Made by a program: the position numbers and the translations under genes. This document shows positions 19,667-28,358 of a stretch of DNA of 35,644 bases, piece by piece. The stretch spans positions 1 through 35,644 of the forward strand of contig JBNGIQ010006230.1 in NCBI GenBank assembly GCA_049999765.1. Direction: 5' to 3'. Positions within the stretch are counted from its first letter, which is position 1; every line of letters starts with the position of its first letter. The DNA comes from Phaeoceros laevis. Taxonomy: Eukaryota; Anthocerotophyta; Anthocerotopsida; Notothyladales. Under the pieces are notes generated by a model, which saw nothing but the letters and a program-made list of their open reading frames with translations, made no database searches and had not been told where the DNA came from.

Positions 19667-20203
19667 ATGAAGGGCTTGATGATGAAGGGCTTGATGGTGA
19701 AGGGCACGGCGGTGGTGAAATCGGAGAGCCTGCCAATGGTGGCCACCGTGATCCGCGAGGATGACCTTTCTGGTCAGCCGAGCCGCGACCTACTGAAGCT
19801 GCACCTGTTGGGCATGCACGCCAACTCGCCGCCGGGGAATGTGTTCGCCCTGGACTTATCCGGCCTGAAAGCGCCGGGGGTGACGGTGTGGAGCGCCTGG
19901 CGCGGCGAAGCCATAGCCGGCTTAGGGGCGCTCAAGGAGCTCGAAGGCGGGGTGGGCGAGATCAAGTCGATGCGCACCCACCCAGACCACCTGCGCCAGG
20001 GTGTGGCGGCGGCCATCCTGGAGCACCTGATGGGCGAGGCCCGGCGACGCGGCTTGAAGCGGCTGAGCCTTGAGACCGGCAGCGGGCCGGCATTCGAGGC
20101 GGCCATTGCTCTGTACGCACGTTACGGCTTTCGAAACGGGGAAGCATTCTCCGACTACGTAGCCAACGACTTCAGCCAGTTCATGCACCTCGACCTCGAC
20201 TAG
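19667..20203 (+). CDS. GNAT-family N-acetyltransferase, bacterial type, intronless, 178 aa
   Basis: An uninterrupted, conspicuously GC-rich frame. The GNAT core starts at VIREDDLSGQPSRDLLKLHL. It continues with WSAWRGEAIAGLGALKEL, the acetyl-CoA-binding motif A (MRTHPDHLRQGVAAAILEHL, where RQGVAA fits Q/RxxGxG/A) and motif B (AIALYARYGFRNGEAFSDY), ending NDFSQFMHLDLD. The whole pattern strongly resembles bacterial single-domain acetyltransferases of the YsnE-like group. Substrate unknown. The neighbours are intron-bearing plant genes of lower GC, so transfer from bacteria is the simplest explanation. The first ATG is 19667, followed by a duplicated MKGLM block; the domain itself could start at the ATG at 19736. 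Tail context after the TAG shows nothing bacterial. Confidence 0.85.
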   Translation: MKGLMMKGLMVKGTAVVKSESLPMVATVIREDDLSGQPSRDLLKLHLLGMHANSPPGNVFALDLSGLKAPGVTVWSAWRGEAIAGLGALKELEGGVGEIKSMRTHPDHLRQGVAAAILEHLMGEARRRGLKRLSLETGSGPAFEAAIALYARYGFRNGEAFSDYVANDFSQFMHLDLD

Positions 20204-21186
20204 TAAAAGCCTAGTAAATAATCCAATGACTTCGATTTCCCACATACAGTAACAATACACCGCATTAGTATTCTTGCACCCATTTAGCACCCCTAGGCGA
20301 CAATCATTTGTTGCAGGGTGTGTAGTTGTGTGGTTTTTACACTATAAGCAACTAAATACCTTTTGATGCACAGAACATTGCCCGGTGGAGTGGGAAAGGG
20401 CATTCATAGTGATTCCATACCCACCAGGGGGGGAGTTCTCTGATAGTGTACAACAAAACAGTGGGCAAGAGATCCTGCATAAATTTCATAATGATGATGA
20501 AACTGCACTATAAAATTGTTGAAGGAACCTGTCACACGGTGAATTTTATGGAAGGGCCCTTAAGAATGTCAGATGTCTTACCTAGCCTCCAGTTTCCTCT
20601 TTTGCTAATACTGGTACCTGTCTTGGCAGCCCATAAATTTGAGATAGAACTCCCAAATTGAGCACCAGCAACCGCTGTTGCCAAACTTCTATGGCCTCCT
20701 GCTGAGACGCAACACTGAAATGCCATTCCTGTGTAGCCTCGAAGTAAGTTCCCTTTGAGGCCATAAGTTGAACAATATCAACCTTGAAGCAGTGTCCGTT
20801 CAAAAACGGGCGCTTAGGGTGCGTGAGACCTGTCTGATATGGTGCCTGCATATGCCATCATGTTGAGAGAGACCACACCAAGTGAGGTGACTGAGTGCCA
20901 CGTTTTCACCTCGTACAACATGGAGAGAAACCTGATGACTTTATTAGTCACCACAGCAGGTACGAAGTCATTGGGAGCTACTAAGCAGATGCTGAGTGCT
21001 ACAATGTATTCCAGATCCAAACCCAGGTTGAAAGTGTACCAGATCCCTTTGCAAGGATGAGCATCCCGGTCTTCAAGGCTGCATTGCTCACAGTCTTGTA
21101 TATTGTGTGCATGTCCAGAACTGACGAAGGCAAAAGGCTCTCCACGGCTTCCAGCACCAATTTGAGCGATGTAGATGTACCACCCA
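20204..21186. other. intergenic stretch, GNAT gene to ATG16
   Basis: No gene recognised. Its right part is the probable 3' untranslated region of the minus-strand ATG16 gene; one minus-strand AATAAA lies at 20940-20945. No poly(A) tract that would mark a recent retrocopy is visible next to the ATG16 stop. Confidence 0.5.
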
Positions 21187-22713
21187 TCACTCCCACACAC
21201 AAACTGTACCAGTTTTGTCTGCTGTAGCCAGTGGCTTGCCAACACCACTCCAGGCACATGTAAGAGCGGAGGTGGAGTGAGCTTTGAGAGCAGTCTCTGA
21301 TATCCGAGATTTATTCTTCCACAAAAACATAGTCCCGTCTGCTGAGCCTGCGGCAACATAATTCTCATCCGGACTCATACACGAGCGTGACCAATTCGTA
21401 GCAACACGAAAACCTTGTGCCCTAAAAGATGCTCTCACTTCAAGGGTTCGGACATCAAAAACGTTGTTGATATTATCCCTTCCAGTGGTCAAGAGAGTAT
21501 GCCCTGTCTGTGACAAGGAGACAGATGTAATTCCATTGTTGTGGGCCACAACTTCATTTGTCAGTTTTCCACTGCGGATGTCCCAGAAGCGGAGGTTCCC
21601 ATCAAGGTGACCTGAGCAAAGTAGACCTCCATCCATTGTCAAGCACAGGGAATTGCAGTTGCTGTGACATACCAGTGTAGTCACCCCATACCCTTTGTGC
21701 AGGTCCCAGAGTTTTATTGTCCTGTCATAAGCTGCACTGATAGCTCTCGCGTTACTTGTCTTGCTAAAATCCACGGTTGCAACCTTGTCAGTGTGGCCAG
21801 TCAGGGTGTGTCGGATTCTACTTGTCTGCAAATCCCAGAGAAAAAGCTTGTGGTCACTGCATGCAGCAAGCAAGTGCTTGTTGTCTGTAGAGAGGGAGAG
21901 ATCCAGCACCGATCCAAGACAGCCACGAAGAGTACTAATTGCGGTCCCACCAATTCCATCCCAAAACTTGATCAGCTTATCACATCCGCCACTGATGAGG
22001 GTAGGGCTGTTGTGTTCAAAGATTAGAGCTGTACAGCTGCCTTCATGAGCAGCGAGCGTATGCCTCACCGTAGATGGCATTATTCCCGACTCCACATACT
22101 TATCTGCCCCTATCTCTGCATTCCGAACTATACCATCAACCTGCTGCCTCGACAGCTCTTCCAATTTTCCAGCTTTTTGACGCTCCAGCATATCCTCATA
22201 CATGGCATTTGCTTCGTTCAGACGCTCTGATTCTTGCATCTTCAGCAACATCCAACGATCCACCAGAAATTTGTTATCGGCTAATGCCTTGTTCAACTCC
22301 TGCTCCAGCTCCTCAACTCGTTTTCTCAGGGACAGACGTTCATTTTCTGCGATGTCAACAGCCCTGATTTTCTCCTCAAGCTCTGTTTTGCACTTTTCCA
22401 GATTCATCCGGTAATCGGCTACCTGAGTTTGCAGATCAGCCACCTGAGCTTCCGCCACCACCAATTTGGTCTTCAAGTTCTGTGCAGTTTGTACCTCCTC
22501 CACGAGATGCTCCGACACCTGGGCATGTGCACGATAGCTCTGCATCAACTCTTGCTGCAAGCTGTCAACTTTGCCCTGTAATTCTGCACCCTGCGAATTG
22601 AATCCTGCCAAGAGGGCATTAAAAGATGGTGCGTGCGCCCCTTCCTCCACCAAGTGGCGCCTCCGAAGCGACATGCATGCCTGCAGAATAGCTTTCGATG
22701 CCCTGTCCTCCAT
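21187..22713 (-). CDS. ATG16: autophagy-related protein 16 (ATG16), 508 aa, single exon
   Basis: One open frame from ATG at 22713 to the stop at 21187. The N-terminus MEDRASKAILQA, then LRRRHLVEEGAHAPSFNAL, matches the ATG5-binding region of plant ATG16. About residues 50-200 form a long coiled coil (ELEQELNKALADNKFLVDRW) used for dimerisation. The remainder is a seven-bladed WD40 propeller (TVRHTLAAHEGSCTALIFEH through DKTGTVCVWE), with WD-type endings IKFWD, LFLWD, IKLWD and LRFWD. ATG16 joins ATG12-ATG5 to form the E3-like complex that conjugates ATG8 to phosphatidylethanolamine at the phagophore. The length equals that of Arabidopsis ATG16 (about 509 aa), but the frame has no introns, unlike the multi-exon plant gene as I know it. 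The frame extends upstream past 22713, but the family alignment starts at MED. Confidence 0.93.
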   Translation of the reverse strand: MEDRASKAILQACMSLRRRHLVEEGAHAPSFNALLAGFNSQGAELQGKVDSLQQELMQSYRAHAQVSEHLVEEVQTAQNLKTKLVVAEAQVADLQTQVADYRMNLEKCKTELEEKIRAVDIAENERLSLRKRVEELEQELNKALADNKFLVDRWMLLKMQESERLNEANAMYEDMLERQKAGKLEELSRQQVDGIVRNAEIGADKYVESGIMPSTVRHTLAAHEGSCTALIFEHNSPTLISGGCDKLIKFWDGIGGTAISTLRGCLGSVLDLSLSTDNKHLLAACSDHKLFLWDLQTSRIRHTLTGHTDKVATVDFSKTSNARAISAAYDRTIKLWDLHKGYGVTTLVCHSNCNSLCLTMDGGLLCSGHLDGNLRFWDIRSGKLTNEVVAHNNGITSVSLSQTGHTLLTTGRDNINNVFDVRTLEVRASFRAQGFRVATNWSRSCMSPDENYVAAGSADGTMFLWKNKSRISETALKAHSTSALTCAWSGVGKPLATADKTGTVCVWE

Positions 22714-24877
22714 CCGCGGGCTCAGGGCAACCGCCGCAGACCGCATCACGATCCAAACCAACAGCAAAACGTCAGAACTCTTGTGCGCTGTCGCTCATTG
22801 CCGTGCTTGCTGTTGCGTAGCAACTGAAGCTTCCACAACCCACATTGAGCTGCCCCTTACCTAGTTTCCATTCTAGGCTCCCTCAGTAGACACGCCTTGC
22901 CGCCTTGCCAAGAATCCCCCGATCAAGTCCTCTGCCGAATTGCCTAGCAGGTATAAAGTCATCATTGCTGCCACGCATTCACCAAGATCCCCGATCAAGC
23001 AACCTCCCCACACACGCTTGCTTACCCCTGCTTGAACTCCAACATGTCCAAATAGGGCTCATGGCCCGCCCGCCCCGGCAAAGCTTGCCCGTTTCATCCC
23101 TACCACAGCTTGCGATTCTCACATGACCCCATGCAAGAGTGCACCCTCGCAGCTGAGGGGGAATTTCGGGCAAGTCCTCAACCTTCAGGGGCTGAGCGCC
23201 GGCAGTTGACAATTCCCAGAGCATGGCGCACCCGTGGTGCTTGTCCTCCTGAGGAAGAGGATCTGAAGAACTCAACCTAGGCACAGTAGCTCAACAAGGG
23301 ACACCTCATGGCAACACGACGGGTGCAACAGAAGCTCTTTGACTCAACGGTCCATTTTTTCCTAAGCATACTTGCCTGCCACTTGCAAATGTCATGCACT
23401 AGCTCTGAAAATTCTGCCCGCCTCAATTCTGCGGTTAGTTGAAAATGGCCACAGTAGTGTGAACTCGCAATATGGTCGAAACTGCGACAGAAACAGTGCC
23501 AAAAGGGTCTTCTTTTCGACTCAGACGCAGAAGACCTTTGGGGGCTGATGGAGGCCAGACTCCAGAGTGACCTCCCAGATCCACGAAACACTTTGTCCCT
23601 TGCAAGTGCAATGGACACACTGCTCGCCACCTGGTGCTGTGTGTCCCAAACGCGTGCTTTAAATGATGCAGGGTAACTGAGAATGCAGCCTTGGTTGTAC
23701 CAAGGCAACTTAGACTACTGCCGGGTGTCCCTATCACGGGTGCACCTCACACTACTCCCATGCGCGGAAGGAAGGAAGGAAGGAACTCTACTAAGCAGTT
23801 TGGAAGTGGAGACCTACCACTACCACCTGAATTTACTGGACTCGCTTAAGGACAGTGCACCACATGTTTGATCAGACTCTGCCAAAGTTACCTTGTGGTC
23901 ATGGAGTTGGCACGAGGCGGCTTAAAGCCTCAGCTCTGGCCAAGAACTTCAGGCAAGGGAACTTGGATGGAGGCTTGTAGACTGTGCTGAATGAAACCGC
24001 AGCACCGGACTCACACTTGCTGATCAGTTGTCTTGATGCAATCACCCATGGTGATGGACAGACTCAACCGTTTGCAGGCAACAAACTGATCGACAGCACT
24101 CATAGCTTCAATCCTATGTCAACCAAGTGCCATGAATCAACAAGCCAGGAATATGCCAAACCAAGACTGACGCATACCACGTTCCACCTGCAGACTTGGA
24201 TTCAGACTTTGCTTCACGACCTCCGGAACTACATCTGCTAGGTTGTCTGCAATTGTTGAGCTGGTCTAGTAGTAGGATGACTGGCCCCATTTACCTTCAA
24301 CAGTGCAAGTGCAGCCAGATCACACATGTCACTAGTTGAGTCCTTGAGACTTGTAGAAATGCTGTGATGAGCCACTACAATCGCTGCCACTGCATACCCA
24401 AAGACCTGTCTGGCGAGTTACGGAATCATGCCACATCCCTGGAAGCAGGTATATCGTGAAGCAAATGGATGATTCTCATCAGCACTGCAATTCACTCTTG
24501 TTCTGTGAACACTCTTGTACTTGTTGGGGGGACCACAAGGATGGTTAGGCTTTGCCGCCAAGTCGCCATTGCGCTGAATTGATGTAAGGCCCACATGTTT
24601 CCTGGCTGGCCAACAAAAAAGCCACCACCTTTTCAGTGCGACTGCTTCACTTTTCCGAACGCAAAGGTACAGTTGCCTGGTAGGCTGGCTTTACCAAGCT
24701 ACGCCACTGGACCTAAAAATCTCTTTCCTACGCAGCCATCAAGAGCTAAGGTTCCAAACGGTGTCTTTGGAGGTTTGTACCGGCCAATGGGTGTGAGGAC
24801 TTGTTACCGTCGCTCGTTCTTGAGATTCGTTTGTGCACGCTCCGCCAAGTGGTGAGGCATCACGTGTGACGTTTGTG
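22714..24877. other. long intergenic stretch, ATG16 promoter side
   Basis: No recognisable gene. A 143-codon minus-strand frame at 23277-23708 and shorter plus-strand frames at 22905-23126, 23984-24241 and 24595-24855 lack any family motif. The first few hundred bases upstream of 22713 should contain the ATG16 promoter. Confidence 0.45.
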
Positions 24878-24959
24878 CATGTGCCTGTCACAGAGTCCGC
24901 ATCAAATTTCACAAATTTAAATTTATGAAATTTGACGCGGACTCTGTGCCAGGCACATG
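24878..24959. repeat. 82-nt near-perfect zero-loop palindrome
   Basis: Arms of 41 nt run from CATGTGCCTG at 24878 to CAGGCACATG at 24959, with three mismatched pairs. The centre AAATTTAAATTT (24913-24924) is itself a perfect palindrome, so there is no loop. It could be a very small foldback transposon (MITE-like) remnant, or a hairpin-RNA source if transcribed. Pairing stops abruptly at both ends. Confidence 0.9.
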
Positions 24960-25800
24960 GCATTGCATGAATGATGATGAGAAAGGTCATCGAGAACTGA
25001 ACCTGTTAGAATACTCAGTGCCGTTTGGATGGACATGCAGTACACTGAAACCAAAGACAACACCCAAACCAGACACCTTGAAATGAGAATTTGAAGGAAA
25101 AAGTCTCTGAGAACAAAGAAGAGGGCCAATTTCCTCCTCCAGCCAGCCAGTTCCAAGTTCTAGAAATCTTCAAGTTGCATCCCAGGAAACTGACAGCATA
25201 GGGTACAATCTCACAGGAATGGCAAGCCGTAAAGCATGAGAAGTACTCGAAACTCTGAACCAGCTTGCACCAGTTCATTCATGAAATCAATGATAAAAGG
25301 CAATCCATTGTGAAACTTCCAGAATTGGCAATGTTGGAAAACACTGATCCATAAACCTATACGAAAGTGCGGATACAGTCGTCCGACTTAGGAGGATCAG
25401 CGCCAAGAGCATGAACACTACAAGTGGTTGTAGTTGGGCTGAGAACCCCGACGAACTCCACTAGGGAGCAAAAAACCCCGACAAACTCCACTAGGGAGCA
25501 AAAATTCACAGCTAACATGTGAAACGTCAGGTCCTCAACTCACGCCACCAGATGCAGTTCTTCCATCCCTCCTCCCTCCCTTCACTTCTTCCTGCAGACC
25601 AGAGTGGCAAAAAATTGCAAGACTACTTGTGACTCCACACAGGGAAGCTAAGCAAATAGTCGCTGCAATGCAAGCTACTGCTGCCCTGCCGTTGCTCAGG
25701 GCCAGCACTATGCCGTGAAACCGGGCGGCCACCACCGCTGGCAGAAAGAATAAAACAACACTTCAGGTAAGCTGCTCATCCACCCGTGCCGAGGGATGAC
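24960..25800. other. intergenic stretch downstream of ELF4
   Basis: No coding similarity. Contains a 30-bp tandem duplication (25445-25504) and the probable 3' untranslated region of ELF4. Confidence 0.5.
25445..25504. repeat. 30-bp tandem duplication
   Basis: Two adjacent copies, 25445-25474 and 25475-25504, of a unit starting ACCCCGACGAACTCCACTAG, with one clear mismatch (ACGAAC against ACAAAC). Confidence 0.9.
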
Positions 25801-26145
25801 TCAGGAGGTGCGCGTTCTCTTGGAGCTGTCAGAGCTCGATTTGTACCTCGCGGGAGTGTCTTCGTCGGGCACCGTACAGTCCTCGGTCTCCTCTTCAGCC
25901 ACAGCTCCGACATTCTCGAACGACTTCTCAAACTCCTCAGACAGCACGGAGTAGAGCTTCACCACTTTGCAGATGTTGTCATTGAGCTCCTTGATCAGCG
26001 AGACGTTCCGGGTCAGCCTCTCCGGGATCATGGTCTCATGGTTGTGATTGATCTCGCTGATGAGGTTGCGGTTGCACTCGAGCACGCACTCTACTTCGCT
26101 GAAGCTTTGATTGAATTTGGACAGCGCACTCAACGTCTCATCCAT
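25801..26145 (-). CDS. ELF4: EARLY FLOWERING 4 (ELF4) family protein, 114 aa
   Basis: A single-exon frame from ATG at 26145 to TGA at 25801. Residues about 8-80 match the ELF4 (DUF1313) domain: FNQSFSEVECVLECNRNLIS, then HETMIPERLTRNVSLIKELN and NDNICKVVKLYSVLSEEFE. The family has the same helical order (FRxVQxVLDxNRxLIxxVNxNHxS, NVxLIxELNxNISKVVxxY). ELF4 binds ELF3 and, with LUX, forms the evening complex that represses clock genes at night; it has no catalytic activity. The C-terminus is acidic, then basic and serine-rich (RYKSSSDSSKRTRTS). The lack of introns and the length of about 110 aa are normal for the family. A GTG nine bases upstream is in frame, but ATG at 26145 is the natural start. 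A 208-bp tandem duplication adjoins the start. Confidence 0.92.
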   Translation of the reverse strand: MDETLSALSKFNQSFSEVECVLECNRNLISEINHNHETMIPERLTRNVSLIKELNDNICKVVKLYSVLSEEFEKSFENVGAVAEEETEDCTVPDEDTPARYKSSSDSSKRTRTS

Positions 26146-26149
26146 GGGT

Positions 26150-26565
26150 ATCACACTAGCCCCCTGCCTCTTACAACCCTGGCGCTGCTCCGATGCGCTA
26201 GCTGTGGCTGGTTTCTCCCTCCTTCCGCAAGCCTTCCCGCAATGCGCAGCGCACCAATCCCGTCTAAGAAGGTCTTCGTTCAGAGCAGGAACCGAAGAAA
26301 CTGGAAGAGAACATTAGCTGTAACGGAAGCTCATTAGCCTGGACAAAAACTGCGCGGATCACACCAGTCCCCTGCCTCTTACAACCCTGGCGCTGCTCCG
26401 ATGCTCTAGCTGTGGCTGGTTTCTCCTTCAGTCCGCATGCCTTCCCGCAATGCGCAGCGGAACACTCCTCTCCAGGAAGCTCTTCGTTCAGGCAGGAACC
26501 GAAGGAACTGGAAGAAGCATTAGCTGTAATGGAAGCTCATTGGCCTGGAGAAGAACTGCATTCGC
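26150..26565. repeat. 208-bp tandem direct duplication upstream of ELF4
   Basis: Copy A (about 26150-26357) and copy B (about 26358-26565) share long blocks such as CCCTGCCTCTTACAACCCTG, CTGCTCCGATGC and AGCTGTGGCTGGTTTCTCC, with scattered substitutions and small indels. Copy A ends five bases from the ELF4 start codon, so the duplication covers its 5' leader and/or core promoter. Confidence 0.9.
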
Positions 26566-27800
26566 TGTACAAGTAGAGGTGTGAGAAATGAGGACGGGAG
26601 GGAAAGTCGGGGGAGAGAGAAAGCTTCTCTGACACACAACGTATCGCAGCCTTTCTCCAATTTCCAAGGTTCTTTTTTTGCTGGCGCAACATCAGCATGG
26701 CTGCATCGCTCCAGTGACTCGTTTCCAAAAACCGACCAATAGTCGGCTCCGCAATCTGATGGGACCGGTTATCTCGTGCAGAGGACGCTTTGTAGGGATT
26801 GGCGGGTCCTCCGAAGCCGCTTGCTGGGGCCGAAGGAACGAGTGTGAACACGCTGGTTTAGGACTAGAGACGTCTCGATCAACACAGCTAATTTAAGCCA
26901 CCGACAGAGTGAGGAAGGAAGGTCGCAAGGAAGGAAGAATGAAAAGTTGAGGATCGGCCGTACCTAGGATGCAGTACAGTACAGCAGTTGGTTTTTTGTC
27001 TTGTTATCGAGAATGTCATCACCGACAAGAGTGCAGAAGACGACTCGCTGCTTTCCGCGAATCGAGCTGCTATAGGCACGTTACCTTGATGGATTTGGGA
27101 TAGAACGGACTCCCTAGACAGAGTGCTGACTCAGAATTGTTGGCATGGCGTCCGGGATTTCCCAGCTGATCTGCTGACTGGTCCGCTAACCCTAGGCCTG
27201 CTTCAGTCCCGACGCCAAGGATTTCGGTGGTGATGCGCATGAGATTCACAGCCTGGAAAGCAGCTGGAGATTGGTCAGGTTCCAATCCAGGGCAGTCGTT
27301 TGGATCATTTCCAGCAGGTCGTTTTTGGAGAGAGCTGTGGGCACGTCCCACCGGTGTTCAGGGGCTGGAGGAATTTCTTAGGGCTCACTGAGATAAAGTG
27401 GCTTGCTGCTAGGGTGAGGCCAAAATCACTGTGGTGCAGTAGGATGAATAGTGAGATCTCTAGGGCAATGCGGGTAGGCAGACAGGCTGGGAGTGTTCTT
27501 AAATCTGACGCATAGGTTCAAGCATTTTTCTCATTCGCAGTGCTTTGTGGAGGATGCGTTGATGCGTATATACAGAGCTGGTGGAACCGGGAGAGAGAAC
27601 GCGCCTTGATACAGTCACAGGTGCGTTGTGATAGTCTCAAGAACCCTCAAAAATGGCCGGCGCAATCTTGGACTGAGAGGCAAGCCCCTGTGGCCTATGC
27701 AGAGCTTTTGGCTGTCCATCGTCAGCGGGCAGAACCGACTCCCATTCGGCGTCTGTCAGTCCGCCGGGATGAATGGCCTTCGGATTCTTCCGAGGGAGTT
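26566..27800. other. ELF4 upstream region and unassigned sequence
   Basis: No family recognised on either strand. An acceptor-like TTTTTCTCATTCGCAG ends at 27540. The frame following it is open for 272 codons into the F-box gene, so an upstream F-box exon may begin here, but no ATG exon could be joined with confidence. Confidence 0.4.
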
Positions 27801-28358
27801 ATGGCTTTTGCGTACCCGGTGCCCGTTGGTAGTCGACGACAACATCTTAAATGGTCGGAGTCACCACATGAGAGGCGGGCCTGCGCATTTGGAAGCTTAT
27901 TGAGAAACTCGTCTCCCGTACAGAGCGATCGAAATCCTTCAGCGCTAGCTGCAGCCTTGGTTCCGAAGGGGTTCTTCACAATGGCCATGTCCCATTCCCC
28001 TGCGCAAGATGGCATTTTTAGCAACCTTGATCTTCTGGCGATAACTGCTTCAAATCCGGAACTGGAGCGTGAATTGGAGCTCCTATCTGCTCCCGATGAT
28101 GGAGCAGGGTTCGATCAAGAGGTTCATATGCTGCAGGGCACGGCCCACGCAGGCCGGCCTCGGAGCCGTCGTAGTACTCGGTCCACGGCAAATGCCTGGA
28201 GCAATTTGCCAGAGGAGATACTGAAACGAATTGCGCTGAAGCTGCCTGCTCTTTCTCAACTTACAGGAGCCATCTCGTTTTGTACCACATTCTGGAGAAT
28301 TCATGGGCACTTACTCCTCTTCCAGTCGTTGCCAGAGAATCCCAAATACATACATTGA
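27801..28358 (+). CDS. F-box protein, probably truncated (185 aa from first ATG)
   Basis: The frame holds an F-box near its C-terminus: AWSNLPEEILKRIALKLPAL, then SQLTGAISFCTTFWRI (about residues 131-167 from this start). F-box proteins use this domain to bind SKP1 and put a substrate into an SCF ubiquitin ligase. Known plant F-box proteins carry a substrate domain (kelch, LRR or similar) after the F-box. Here a TGA comes about 18 residues after it. The downstream frames at 28280-28651 have no kelch or LRR pattern. An alternative start is the ATG at 27981 (MAMSHSPAQDG). An acceptor-like CTTTCTCAACTTACAG lies inside the F-box coding region at about 28251-28266. It may be a truncated gene or have an unresolved downstream intron. 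An AATAAA follows at 28691. Confidence 0.55.
   Translation: MAFAYPVPVGSRRQHLKWSESPHERRACAFGSLLRNSSPVQSDRNPSALAAALVPKGFFTMAMSHSPAQDGIFSNLDLLAITASNPELERELELLSAPDDGAGFDQEVHMLQGTAHAGRPRSRRSTRSTANAWSNLPEEILKRIALKLPALSQLTGAISFCTTFWRIHGHLLLFQSLPENPKYIH

Noticed and set aside
20814-21368. 184-codon minus-strand frame overlapping the ATG16 3' end
   Set aside because: Lies in a different frame from the WD40 coding sequence and has no motif; a shadow plus 3' untranslated sequence.
23277-23708. 143-codon minus-strand frame
   Set aside because: No recognisable domain, and the competing frame at 23435-23737 is just as open. Left as unassigned.
25786-26337. 183-codon plus-strand frame
   Set aside because: Antisense to ELF4, whose domain is clearly recognisable on the minus strand.
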